A DNA stretch of 64,000 bases from Bacillota bacterium (GTDB taxonomy: Bacteria; Bacillota; Clostridia; Oscillospirales; Acutalibacteraceae): contig JAEZCC010000003.1 in NCBI GenBank assembly GCA_023412715.1, positions 1 through 64,000 on the forward strand. Reading direction: 5' to 3'. The translations under genes were made by a program, and so were the position numbers. Under the pieces are notes generated by a model, which saw only the letters and a list, made by a program, of their open reading frames with translations, was not told where the DNA came from and ran no database searches. Within the stretch, counting starts at the first letter, position 1. Each line of letters begins with the position of its first letter. Shown one piece after another: positions 1 to 8,272 of the stretch.

Positions 1-32
1 ATTTTGATCGGCAGTTAACTGCCCATCAAAAT
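1..32. repeat. 32-bp near-perfect palindrome at the window edge
   Basis: The arms ATTTTGAT and ATCAAAAT flank a central perfect palindrome GGCAGTTAACTGCC, with one C/C mismatch on each side. As RNA it would form a strong hairpin in either direction. It may be a bidirectional terminator, but the window starts at its first base, so a following T tract cannot be checked on the minus strand. Confidence 0.55.
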
Positions 33-65
33 CAATCCAACCATATACCGATGCGGCCTCTTCAT
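15..65 (-). CDS. Possible 16-residue peptide
   Basis: A minus-strand ATG at 65 is preceded by a good ribosome-binding site (AGAAGGAGAG, seven bases upstream). It opens a frame of only 16 codons (MKRPHRYMVGLILMGS) that stops inside the palindrome at 1-32. The ribosome site is much better than chance, but the peptide has no recognisable family. It could be a leader peptide, the truncated start of a decayed gene, or an accident. Confidence 0.2.
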   Translation of the reverse strand: MKRPHRYMVGLILMGS

Positions 66-155
66 TGGTTCTCTCCTTCTGAATTCCTTCTTGCCTTTTC
101 TGTCCAACATGTTTGACAAACCTACACATTTACGTGTGGCGCACCCAAAATTAGA

Positions 156-184
156 TTGCACCGTCCCCGGCAATGTGCTATGAT
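156..184 (+). promoter_or_regulatory. Predicted sigma-A promoter of ddl
   Basis: TTGCAC (156-161), a 17-base spacer and TATGAT (179-184) lie about 70 bases ahead of the ddl start codon. Spacing is ideal and there is no better candidate between here and the gene. Position and fit only; no transcription data. Confidence 0.5.
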
Positions 185-254
185 TAGTATTCGTAGGATT
201 CGGTTCAGCGGCCGTCCGCGCGGCTGAAAATCCATATGTCTGGAGGAACCCGCA

Positions 255-1340
255 GTGCAAAAGAAAAAAATCGCCGTTCTGTTCGGGGGATGCTCTTCGG
301 AACACGAGGTATCCTGTGTTTCCGCATTTTCCGTCATCCAGAATCTGCCGAAAGAAAAATACGATATCATCAGTGTCGGAATCACAAAAGACGGGCGCTG
401 GCTTCTGTACGACGGGCCCTTCGGGGACCTGCAGAACGGCAAATGGGAAAGCAACCCCCAAAACCGTCCCGCGTTCCTGTCGCCCGACCGCAGCGCCGGC
501 GGGTTTGTCGTGAAAGAACCGGGCGGCACCCGCATTGTGCCGGTCGACTGCGTCTTTCCCGTGCTGCACGGCAGGAACGGCGAAGACGGGACCATCCAGG
601 GGCTGCTGGAACTGAGCGGGCTGCCGTTCGTAGGGTGCGGGACCCTCAGCTCCGCCATCTGCATGGACAAAGCCATCACGCATTCCCTGCTTGCCAACGT
701 GGGCATCGCGGGGGCGAAATACCTGTGGTTCTATTCCAACCGGTACGCAAACGGCAGGGAGAAAATCAAGGTCAAGGTCGGCGCGCGGCTCGGCTACCCG
801 GTGTTCGTCAAACCCGCGAATTCCGGCTCTTCCGTCGGCGTCACAAAAGTCACGCGCGAGGAGGATCTGGACGCCGCCGTCGAGACGGCCATGAAGGAAG
901 GCGACAAGATCCTGATTGAAGAGGCAATCTCCGGCCAGGAGGTCGAATGCTCCGTCCTCGGGAACTTAAGCCCGAAGGCCTCCGACGTCGTCGGCGAGAT
1001 TGTCGCCTCCGCGGAGTTTTACGACTACGACGACAAATATAAGTCCGGCAAATCGAAGCTCAACATTCCGGCGCATCTCGACCCCGCCGTGGCGGAAGAA
1101 GTCCGTTCGAAGGCCGTCTATGCGTTCCGCATGCTCGGCTGCCGGGGTTTTGCGCGGGTGGACTTTTTTGTGCGGAACGGCAAAGAGATCCTGCTCAACG
1201 AGCTGAACACCATCCCGGGCTTTACGCCCATCAGCATGTACCCGAAGCTTTGGGACGCCTCCGGCGTTTCGTACCCGCAGCTTCTGGACCGGCTGGTCGA
1301 GCTGGCTTTTGATGACGATGCGCAGACCTATAGAAGATAA
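255..1340 (+). CDS. ddl: D-alanine--D-alanine ligase
   Basis: This cytoplasmic ATP-grasp enzyme joins two D-alanines for peptidoglycan precursor synthesis. The 361 residues show the N-terminal GGCSSEHEVS motif (11-20), the HGRNGEDG substrate loop (about 105-112), the ATP-binding KPANSGSSVGV stretch (187-197), an omega loop with FYDYDDKY, and the C-terminal metal-binding LNELNTIPGF. The tyrosine-containing omega loop is of the kind found in D-Ala-adding rather than D-Lac-adding (VanA-type) ligases. The GTG start at 255 has TGGAGGA at 241-247. Length is normal for the family. It is probably the first gene of a run continuing into the DUF1934 gene and argS. Confidence 0.95.
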   Translation: MQKKKIAVLFGGCSSEHEVSCVSAFSVIQNLPKEKYDIISVGITKDGRWLLYDGPFGDLQNGKWESNPQNRPAFLSPDRSAGGFVVKEPGGTRIVPVDCVFPVLHGRNGEDGTIQGLLELSGLPFVGCGTLSSAICMDKAITHSLLANVGIAGAKYLWFYSNRYANGREKIKVKVGARLGYPVFVKPANSGSSVGVTKVTREEDLDAAVETAMKEGDKILIEEAISGQEVECSVLGNLSPKASDVVGEIVASAEFYDYDDKYKSGKSKLNIPAHLDPAVAEEVRSKAVYAFRMLGCRGFARVDFFVRNGKEILLNELNTIPGFTPISMYPKLWDASGVSYPQLLDRLVELAFDDDAQTYRR

Positions 1341-1461
1341 GGAAAGAAGCGCCGCCCGCGGCGCGGAAAAAAGGCCCGCCGGGGGCAACCGGGCAAAGCT
1401 GCGCAAAGTGCGGAAGCCCGCCCCCGTCTGGGACGGCATATGTCCTTTTGAGGTGAACCGA

Positions 1462-1923
1462 ATGCAGGAAAATTACCTGATCTCCATCCGCGGCCGCCAG
1501 AAGGTGGACGACGAGGTCGGAGAAATCGAGCTGACCACGCTGGGCTCTTACGTGCGGCGGGGCTCCAGCCATTATATTGTTTACAAGGAATACATGGCGG
1601 ACCAGTCCCCCTCCACGCGGACGTCCATCCTGAAAATAGACGGCGACTCCCGCCTGACGCTGATGCGCCGCGGCGGGGACAACACGCGCCTGATTCTTGA
1701 AAACGGGAAGCGCCACCTGTGCCAGTACGACACCGAGTACGGCAACATGATGATCGGCGTGTTCACAAGCCGCCTGAGCTCGCATCTGGGCGACACCGGG
1801 GGCAGCCTTGAGGTGATTTATACGCTCGACATCAACTCGGCGCTTTCCAGTCTCAACGAACTTTCCATCACCGTCAAGGAGGCAAAAAGCACAGATGTCC
1901 AAAATAGAACTGCAGGCAACTGA
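1462..1923 (+). CDS. DUF1934 domain protein (YwiB-like beta-barrel)
   Basis: A 153-residue cytoplasmic protein of the DUF1934/YwiB family, a small lipocalin-like beta-barrel family of unknown function. The order DUF1934 then argS is common in Firmicutes and supports the call. The frame is open upstream to 1309, overlapping ddl, but that extension is low-complexity and basic. The ATG at 1462 follows GAGGTGAA at 1450-1457 and starts the conserved part (MQENYLISIRGRQ). The 3' end overlaps the argS start by 29 bases, so translation is probably coupled. Confidence 0.8.
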   Translation: MQENYLISIRGRQKVDDEVGEIELTTLGSYVRRGSSHYIVYKEYMADQSPSTRTSILKIDGDSRLTLMRRGGDNTRLILENGKRHLCQYDTEYGNMMIGVFTSRLSSHLGDTGGSLEVIYTLDINSALSSLNELSITVKEAKSTDVQNRTAGN

Positions 1924-3589
1924 AACGCTCAGGGAGTCCATTGCGGCGGCCATGCGCCGCGCCATGGAAAGCGGCACCCTTCCGCAGGCGGAGATTCCGG
2001 ATTTCGCCGTGGAGGTGCCCGCCGAACGCACGCACGGCGACCGGGCCGCGAACGCCGCCATGATCTGCGCGAAAACATTCCATACGGCGCCGCGGAAAAT
2101 CGCGCAGGCCATCGCCGACAATATCCGGCTCACCGGCACCTGCTTCGACCGCATGGAGATTGCCGGGCCGGGATTCCTGAATTTTTTCTACGGCAGGCAG
2201 TTCTATGCGGACGTGGTGAAAGAGGTCCTGCGGCGCGGGCATGAGTTCGGCCGCAGCGACTGGGGCAAAAACGAAAAGGTCATGGTGGAGTTCGTCTCCG
2301 CCAACCCGACGGGCCCGATGCACATGGGCAACGCGCGCGGCGGCGCCCTCGGCGACTGCCTCGCTTCCGTTCTCGATGCCGCCGGCTTCGACGTCAGCCG
2401 CGAGTTCTACGTCAACGACGCCGGGAACCAGATTATGAAGTTCGGCCTTTCGCTGGAGGCAAGATACCTGCAGCGCTTTCAGGGCGAGGACGCCGTCCCG
2501 TTCCCCGAGGACGGCTACCACGGCGAAGACATCAGGGAATGCGCCGCGGAATTTACGGAGCAATTCGGCGACCGGTACGTCAGCGCCCCCGCCGAAGAAA
2601 GGCAAAAGGCGCTGATCGATTTCGCGCTCCCGAAAAACATCGCCAAGATGAAGGCCGACCTCGAAAAATATCGCATCGTATACGACACCTGGTTCCTCGA
2701 AAGCACGCTGCACAACGACGGCGAGCTGGAGGAAACCATCCGCCTTCTGAAAGACCGCGGCATGACCTACGAGCAGGACGGCGCCCTCTGGTACCGGGCG
2801 ACGGCGCGCGGCGCCGAAAAGGACGAGGTCCTCGTGCGGCAGACCGGCACGCCCACGTACTTTGCCGCGGACATCGCCTACCACCGCAACAAGTTCGTCA
2901 AGCGGGGCTTTCAGCGCGTCATCGACGTGTGGGGCGCCGACCACCACGGCCATGTGGCGCGCATGAAGGGCGCGATGGACGCAATCGGCCTGGACGGGAA
3001 CAAGCTGGACGTCGTGCTGATTCAGCTGGTGCGGCTGGTACGCGGCGGAGAAGTGGTGCGCATGAGCAAGCGGACAGGCAAGGCCATCCAGCTCGGCGAC
3101 CTGCTGGAGGAAGTCCCCGTGGACGCCGCGCGCTTCTATTTCAACCTGCGGGAAGCCACGACGCAGATGGACTTCGACCTCGACCTTGCCGTTCAGCAGG
3201 ATTCGCAGAACCCCGTCTATTACGTGCAGTACGCGCACGCGCGCATCTGCAGCATCCTGAAAAACCTGGCCGCCGAGGGCATCCGCCCCCGCGGATGCAC
3301 CGACGCGGAACTGCTGCTGCTGACCGCACCGGAAGAAATCGAGCTGATCCGCCACCTGGCCGCCTACACGGGCGAAATCATCATGGCGGCGCGCGACTAC
3401 GACCCGGCCCGCATCATGCGGTACGTCATCACGCTGGCGACGCTGTTCCACAAATTTTACAACGCGTGCCGCGTCAAGGGCGAAGCGGAAGGCCTGACCG
3501 CCGCGCGGCTCGCGCTGTGCGTGGCGACGCAGACCGTTCTGGAAAATGTTCTGTCCATGTTCAAAATCAGTGCCCCGGAAACCATGTGA
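1895..3589 (+). CDS. argS: Arginine--tRNA ligase
   Basis: A class I aminoacyl-tRNA synthetase charging tRNA-Arg with arginine. The 564 residues have the N-terminal additional domain of ArgS, the HIGH signature as HMGN (143-146), a KMSKS-type loop reading MSKR near residue 389, and a C-terminal DALR anticodon-binding domain. The ATG at 1895 has AAGGAGG at 1876-1882, inside the end of the DUF1934 gene. Full length, no sign of damage. Confidence 0.96.
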   Translation: MSKIELQATETLRESIAAAMRRAMESGTLPQAEIPDFAVEVPAERTHGDRAANAAMICAKTFHTAPRKIAQAIADNIRLTGTCFDRMEIAGPGFLNFFYGRQFYADVVKEVLRRGHEFGRSDWGKNEKVMVEFVSANPTGPMHMGNARGGALGDCLASVLDAAGFDVSREFYVNDAGNQIMKFGLSLEARYLQRFQGEDAVPFPEDGYHGEDIRECAAEFTEQFGDRYVSAPAEERQKALIDFALPKNIAKMKADLEKYRIVYDTWFLESTLHNDGELEETIRLLKDRGMTYEQDGALWYRATARGAEKDEVLVRQTGTPTYFAADIAYHRNKFVKRGFQRVIDVWGADHHGHVARMKGAMDAIGLDGNKLDVVLIQLVRLVRGGEVVRMSKRTGKAIQLGDLLEEVPVDAARFYFNLREATTQMDFDLDLAVQQDSQNPVYYVQYAHARICSILKNLAAEGIRPRGCTDAELLLLTAPEEIELIRHLAAYTGEIIMAARDYDPARIMRYVITLATLFHKFYNACRVKGEAEGLTAARLALCVATQTVLENVLSMFKISAPETM

Positions 3590-3616
3590 CCGGAAAGGAT
3601 TGCTGGTGCAGCTGTT

Positions 3617-4810
3617 ATGATGCTTCCCTTAGGGTCTCCCCTTCTGTTCGATACCTGTGAAAGCCTTCTGACGCCGGACGACAACGCCGGTGCCGAGGAG
3701 CCGCCGGAGCAGCGGCTTCTGGACCGCCCGGAAAGGCTGGCGCAGCGCATTGCCGCTTCCGCCGCCGCGGGCGCGCAGGCTGTCTGCGCCCCTACGGCCG
3801 GCGCCTGCCGCGCCGGGCTGGTGCCTTACAAAGCACAGGGCAGGCTGGAGGAAATCAACGCGGGCCTCGTTCGTGCCGCGAAGGCCGCGGCCGGGACTCT
3901 TCCGGTCGGCGGCGTTCTGGGCCCGAGCGGGCTGTTCGTCGCCCCCTACGGGGAAACCGATTTTGACGACATCTATTCCGCTTACAAGGATCAGACCGAC
4001 GTTCTGGTCGAAAGCGGCGTCGATTTTCTTCTGCTCAACCGGCAGGCCTCGCTTGCGGATATGCGGGCGGCGCTGCTCGCCGCAAGGCACACCGATCTGC
4101 CCGTGCTCGCCTGCATCTCCGTCGACGAAACCGGGAAAACCCTGACCGGCGCGAACCTGCTGCCCGTTTTAATCACCCTGCAGTCCATGGGCGCCGAAGC
4201 GGTCGGCCTGTGCGTCCCGCCTTCGTCGGAGGCGGCCGGCGAAGCGGTCCGGCGGGTTTTCCCCCACACGAGCGTGCCGCTGATCCTGCTGGCGGACGCA
4301 AAGCCCGGCGAAACGCCGGAAGCGCTCGCGGCGGCTGCGGCGCCGCTGCTCGGCGCCGGGTCCGGCATCGTCGGGATCGGGTACGACGCCGGACCGAGCC
4401 ACATCCGGGCGCTGCGCGATGCCATGAAAAAATCCGGCATTCCGGAAATCCCGGAAAAGCCGGACTGCTATGCGGTCGCCACCGAGCAGGAGGCCTTTTT
4501 CCTCGGCGAAGATATCCGGTTCAGCGAACCCCTGCACTGTTCTTCCCTGCTGGAGGACAACCTGATTCACCTCGAAGACGAGCGGGTGTCCGCCGCCCTC
4601 GTCGAGGTCGCCAGCGTCGCGGACGCCGAACTGCTGGCGCGCAGCGCTTCCATGGCAAAGCTGCCGATCGCCGTGCGCGCCGACAGCAGGACCGTGCTGG
4701 AAGCCGCCCTGCGGTATTTTCAGGGCAGGCTGATCATCGATTCCAAATGCATGATTGAGCGGGAACTGCTGGATCCGCTTGCCGCAAAATACGGCGCGGT
4801 CATTTACTGA
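3617..4810 (+). CDS. Homocysteine S-methyltransferase-like protein lacking the zinc cysteines
   Basis: The 397 residues align by pattern with the N-terminal homocysteine-binding barrel of MetH/BhmT: residues ~8-15 (LLFDTCES) match the family's barrel start, GAEAVGLC matches the region of the first zinc cysteine, and GIVGIGYDAGPSHIRAL matches the usual GGCCGTTPEHI element. In the last, the two zinc-binding cysteines are replaced by Gly-Tyr, and the first cysteine is displaced by one position. About 100 further residues resemble the beginning of a pterin-binding domain and then stop. With no zinc site it probably does not activate homocysteine. It may be a regulatory or repurposed paralogue. 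Start is ATG 3617 or 3620; the ribosome site is weak. It runs tail-to-tail with the next gene, overlapping by 11 bases. Confidence 0.7.
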   Translation: MMLPLGSPLLFDTCESLLTPDDNAGAEEPPEQRLLDRPERLAQRIAASAAAGAQAVCAPTAGACRAGLVPYKAQGRLEEINAGLVRAAKAAAGTLPVGGVLGPSGLFVAPYGETDFDDIYSAYKDQTDVLVESGVDFLLLNRQASLADMRAALLAARHTDLPVLACISVDETGKTLTGANLLPVLITLQSMGAEAVGLCVPPSSEAAGEAVRRVFPHTSVPLILLADAKPGETPEALAAAAAPLLGAGSGIVGIGYDAGPSHIRALRDAMKKSGIPEIPEKPDCYAVATEQEAFFLGEDIRFSEPLHCSSLLEDNLIHLEDERVSAALVEVASVADAELLARSASMAKLPIAVRADSRTVLEAALRYFQGRLIIDSKCMIERELLDPLAAKYGAVIY

Positions 4811-5054
4811 AGCCGCCCCCGGGCGAACGCGGCCGCCTGCTGCGCTTCTGCTCCTCTTCGAGCCTGTGGTCCTCCGCATCCCGGTCCTCCCAGTCCTGCA
4901 TGGAGACCGCAAAGGAGGCCAGCGCGAAAAAGCACGCCAGGACCGCCGTCGTCAGCGCCCAGTTGACAATATCGAACGGGCCGATTACCATGGAGACAAG
5001 CGTCAGGCCCAGCGCCAGACCGATCAGAACCATGCTGAATTTATGGCTGCTCAC
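4800..5054 (-). CDS. Small two-helix membrane protein coupled to rsmA
   Basis: An 84-residue protein with two predicted membrane helices (about residues 8-28 and 31-51) and a charged, Glu/Arg-rich C-terminal tail. I recognise no family. The GTG start at 5054 overlaps the rsmA stop codon (GTGA) and has an AGGGGAG ribosome site inside rsmA, so it is translationally coupled. A longer frame upstream is only the antisense-frame shadow of rsmA; the hydrophobic pattern begins exactly at this GTG. Function unknown. Confidence 0.65.
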   Translation of the reverse strand: MSSHKFSMVLIGLALGLTLVSMVIGPFDIVNWALTTAVLACFFALASFAVSMQDWEDRDAEDHRLEEEQKRSRRPRSPGGGFSK

Positions 5055-5920
5055 TGCAAAGCTCCCCTTTCCTGCTGCAAAAGCATTGAAAGCGCGGCGA
5101 ACTGCCGCATGGTGATCTGCTCCGCCCGGGCGTCCGGCCGGATCTCCGCCTGCCGAAGCGCCGAGGCGACCCGCTCTTTCGGCACGCAGAGGCCCGCGGC
5201 GATGGAGTTGGCCGCCGTTTTTCTTCTTTGCCCGAACGCCGCCTTCACCACGGCGAAAAACGCCTTTTCGTCCGGCGCCTCGACCGGCGGCTCTTTGCGG
5301 ACGGTCAGCCGGATCACGGCGGAATCCACGTTCGGCTGCGGAAAAAACAAAGTGCGCGGCACGGGAAACAGAATCTCCGGATCGGCAAAATACCGGACGG
5401 CGACCGTCACCGCACCAGCCGCGCGCGTTCCCGGCTCGGCGCAGAGCCGGCCGGCGGCCTCTTTCTGCACCATGACCGTCAGCGCGGAAACCGGCAGCCT
5501 TTCTTCCAGAAAGCGCATTACGACCGGCGAAGTGATATAATACGGAAGATTGGCGCAGACGAAAACTTCCCGCCCCGCGAACTCCGCGCGGAACAGCTCC
5601 GCCAGGTCGAGCTTCATGACGTCTCCCCACACGACCCGCACGTTCCGGCAGTCCGCCAGCGTTTCTTTGAGGACAGGCTCGAGGGCGCGGTCCAGCTCCA
5701 CGGCGACGACCTTCCCCGCCCTTGCGGAAAGCTCTTTTGTCAGCACGCCGACGCCGGGGCCGATCTCCAGCACGCCGGAATCGCGGCCCGCGCCGCACAG
5801 CTGCGCCATACGGGGGCAGACGGAAGCGTCCGCCAGAAAATTCTGGCCCAGGGAATGCGAAAACCGGAACCCGTGCCGGGATAAAAGCTGCCTGACCGTG
5901 GCGATATCTGATAAATCCAT
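5051..5920 (-). CDS. rsmA: 16S rRNA (adenine1518-N6/adenine1519-N6)-dimethyltransferase
   Basis: RsmA/KsgA dimethylates two adjacent adenines in the 3' hairpin of 16S rRNA during 30S maturation, using S-adenosylmethionine. The 289 residues contain the N-terminal HSLGQNFL element, the SAM-binding LEIGPGVGVLT motif (about 52-62), the acidic VAVELD motif, and the catalytic NLPY (motif IV) followed by YITSPV. The ATG at 5920 has GGAGG at 5928-5932. Length is typical. Confidence 0.95.
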   Translation of the reverse strand: MDLSDIATVRQLLSRHGFRFSHSLGQNFLADASVCPRMAQLCGAGRDSGVLEIGPGVGVLTKELSARAGKVVAVELDRALEPVLKETLADCRNVRVVWGDVMKLDLAELFRAEFAGREVFVCANLPYYITSPVVMRFLEERLPVSALTVMVQKEAAGRLCAEPGTRAAGAVTVAVRYFADPEILFPVPRTLFFPQPNVDSAVIRLTVRKEPPVEAPDEKAFFAVVKAAFGQRRKTAANSIAAGLCVPKERVASALRQAEIRPDARAEQITMRQFAALSMLLQQERGALQ

Positions 5921-6022
5921 CTCAAAACCTCCGCCCGTACTGGACTTTATTATATCACGTCCCGCGGAAAAACTCTATTTTCAGAACGTTTTTTCATCGA
6001 ATTCCAATCAGGGGGAATCGGC

Positions 6023-6511
6023 ATGCAGCGCACAGATAAAATCAACTACTACCTGGACATCGCGGAGACGGTCGCCGAGCGCGGCACATGCCTCAGGCGC
6101 AATTTCGGCGCGATCATCGTAAACAACGACGAGATTGTCTCCTCCGGGTATACGGGCGCGCCGCGCGGGCGGCAGAACTGCATCGACACCGGCTTCTGCG
6201 TGCGCGAAAAGCTCGGCGTGCCGCGCGGCGAACGGTACGAGCTCTGCCGATCGGTCCACGCCGAGATGAACGCCATCATCAGCGCGTCGCGCAGCGACAT
6301 GATCGGCGCGACGCTGTACCTTGCGGGCCGGGAAGTCAAAACCGGCGAGTACGTCCCCAATCCCGCGCCCTGTTCCATGTGCAAGCGCCTCATCATCAAC
6401 GCGGGCATCGTGAAGGTCGTCGCCCGCAAGAACAAAACGGAATTTTCCGTCACCGACGTGCAGGAATGGATCGACAACGACGAATCGCTGCTCGGCAAGT
6501 TCGGCTACTGA
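6023..6511 (+). CDS. Deoxycytidylate deaminase (dCMP deaminase family)
   Basis: A zinc-dependent deaminase converting dCMP to dUMP for thymidylate synthesis; a ComEB-like protein is the alternative label. The 162 residues carry the zinc/catalytic motifs HAEMN (79-83) and PCSMC (116-120), in the usual spacing. Start ATG 6023 follows AGGGGGAAT. It is a single-gene unit divergent from rsmA and convergent with the downstream FAD oxidoreductase gene; a strong hairpin terminator separates the latter two. Confidence 0.9.
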   Translation: MQRTDKINYYLDIAETVAERGTCLRRNFGAIIVNNDEIVSSGYTGAPRGRQNCIDTGFCVREKLGVPRGERYELCRSVHAEMNAIISASRSDMIGATLYLAGREVKTGEYVPNPAPCSMCKRLIINAGIVKVVARKNKTEFSVTDVQEWIDNDESLLGKFGY

Positions 6512-6583
6512 CTTTTCCCCGGCAAAAAATCAGGCGCGCCGAAAAGCGCGGCTCCGCATAGTCCGCCAAAAGGGCATAAAACG

Positions 6584-6607
6584 GCCAGCGCCTTTTCAGG
6601 CGCTGGC
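6584..6607. terminator. Bidirectional terminator hairpin
   Basis: A perfect 9-bp stem, GCCAGCGCC with GGCGCTGGC, encloses a 6-base loop. It is followed by TCTTTT on the plus strand and by a T-rich stretch on the minus strand. It lies between the convergent dCMP deaminase and FAD oxidoreductase genes. Confidence 0.75.
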
Positions 6608-6657
6608 TCTTTTCACAAAAATTAAAATTCAGACATGAAGAAGGGGGACCGCGGCCG

Positions 6658-8178
6658 TCAGATGCCGGGCTTTCTGCGGAAAGCGTCGACCACGGACGGA
6701 TCCGTAACAAATTCGCTGTGGGAAGCAATATATTTCTTCACCTGAGCGTCCGCGTACGCTTCCTCGCGCGCTTTCTTTTCTTCGTCGCGGAAGACGGAAG
6801 CGTGGATTTTTAAAAGCGCCTGCTGCAGTTCCTTATAGGGCAGCTCGCGGGGCTGGATCCCTTTTAAGGCGCAGAGCGCCGCGGCCACGCCGGAGGCCTG
6901 CCCGATCCCCATGATTCCGCCCTGCGTCCTGTAAGAGCCGTGCGCCTTGCTGGTCCCCGAGATATTCCGGCCGGAAAGGACAAGCCCGTCGATGTGCTTC
7001 GGGACAAAGCATCGGTAGGGAATGTCGTAGGAATCCTTCAGCGGAGTCCAGGAGCCTCCTTTTCCGTTTGCGGAATACCCGGAAGCCCCGTCGGGATTGT
7101 GCATGTCAATCGGGAAATATCCGCGGGAAGCCACGTCTTCAAATTTTCTGCCGTTATAGACGTCCTCGCCGGTCAGCGTATAAACGCCCTCGATATGGCG
7201 CGACTCGCGCACCCCGATTTCGCTGTTTGTCACGCTGACATACGCATGCTCAAAGCCCGGAACATACCGAATCATGAATTCCGAAACGGATTCAATCTGC
7301 CGGCGCCCGTCAATCTCCGCTTCCGTCCTCTGCTCGGTATCCGTCTCGTCCAAGCCGGCAACGCGCGTCGCGTTGAAGTGGATGCTGCCGGGATGGATGC
7401 CGTTCAGAATCAGCACGCTGTCGCGGCCAAACGAAAGCTCGTGCTTTTCTTCCGCTTTCTGCACAAGCGATTTGAAGCCCTGCGCCACGAAGTATTCCTG
7501 CCGCAGCCTTTCGTCAAACTCCCGCATGGGGATGATATCGGACTTCCACTCGAATTCCTGCGGGTTGTCGAGGACATAGCGGCGCACGCGCTCCGTATCG
7601 ACGTCCGACATTTCGAACATGGCGGACGACGGCTGCTTTTTCCCTGTTTCCGCATCACCCAGGCTGTAGTTCTCATGCGCCAGCACGGCGACGTCGCCGT
7701 CGCCCGTGGCGTCCACCACAACGGACGCGCCGATGGGCCGCACGCCGGATTTGCTGGCCACGGTCACGCCGACGACCTGGTTGGAGTCCTTCTGGACCGA
7801 AAGGATCAGGTTGTGGTAAAGGATGTCCACGCCGGCTTCCCGCAGCATTTCCGCTGCGACATACTTGTATTTTTCACGGTCGTAAAAACAGAGATAATCG
7901 CCGCTGCCGTAAGGATCCATGGCTTTCATGTGGCCCGTGCTGCCCTTTTCCTTCACCAGGCGGTCGACAAACTCCTGCGGAATTCCGTCGATGACCTGTT
8001 CGTCGCCGAACTGAAACGGAGAAATCGGGCCCAGAACGGCCGCCGTCGCCGCGCCGCCGAGAAAACCGTTTTTCTCGATCAGCAGCGTGGAGGCCCCCCC
8101 GCGCGCGGAAGCGGCAGCGGCCATAATCCCGGCCGGGCCGCCGCCTGCCACAATAACGTCATAAATCTGTTTTACCAT
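6658..8178 (-). CDS. FAD-dependent oxidoreductase (FAD_oxidored family)
   Basis: The 506 residues begin with a Rossmann dinucleotide-binding motif (VIVAGGGPAGIMAA, about 8-21), followed by LLIEKNGFLGGAAT, and later VVDATGDGDVAV, the pattern of the FAD_oxidored (PF12831) family found in many carbohydrate loci. It is the last gene of the leftward operon after a sugar ABC importer and a DapA-type lyase. It probably oxidises the imported sugar or a derivative, but the substrate is unknown. Start ATG 8178 has CGGAGGT at 8 bases. No signal peptide, so cytoplasmic. Confidence 0.85.
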   Translation of the reverse strand: MVKQIYDVIVAGGGPAGIMAAAASARGGASTLLIEKNGFLGGAATAAVLGPISPFQFGDEQVIDGIPQEFVDRLVKEKGSTGHMKAMDPYGSGDYLCFYDREKYKYVAAEMLREAGVDILYHNLILSVQKDSNQVVGVTVASKSGVRPIGASVVVDATGDGDVAVLAHENYSLGDAETGKKQPSSAMFEMSDVDTERVRRYVLDNPQEFEWKSDIIPMREFDERLRQEYFVAQGFKSLVQKAEEKHELSFGRDSVLILNGIHPGSIHFNATRVAGLDETDTEQRTEAEIDGRRQIESVSEFMIRYVPGFEHAYVSVTNSEIGVRESRHIEGVYTLTGEDVYNGRKFEDVASRGYFPIDMHNPDGASGYSANGKGGSWTPLKDSYDIPYRCFVPKHIDGLVLSGRNISGTSKAHGSYRTQGGIMGIGQASGVAAALCALKGIQPRELPYKELQQALLKIHASVFRDEEKKAREEAYADAQVKKYIASHSEFVTDPSVVDAFRRKPGI

Positions 8179-8220
8179 TTTTCAGTACCTCCGGTTTTTT
8201 GAGTATCATACACAGGCGCA

Positions 8221-8240
8221 GCCCTTCCCTGCGGAAGGGC
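8221..8240 (-). other. Intercistronic hairpin after the solute-binding-protein gene
   Basis: GCCCTTCC and GGAAGGGC form a perfect 8-bp stem with a 4-base loop and no T tract. It sits between the binding-protein stop and the FAD oxidoreductase start. Such hairpins often stabilise the 3' end of binding-protein mRNA and lower downstream expression; that role is inferred here. Confidence 0.5.
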
Positions 8241-8272
8241 CGAACGCACTGCGTGAGCTGAGACGGACGGAA

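Noticed and set aside
255..1340. Vancomycin-resistance D-Ala-D-Lac/D-Ser ligase
   Set aside because: No vanH, vanX, vanT or vanRS genes are nearby, and the omega loop has the D-Ala-type tyrosine pattern.
3617..4810. Functional methionine synthase (metH)
   Set aside because: Zinc cysteines are missing and the pterin and cobalamin domains are absent or cut short.
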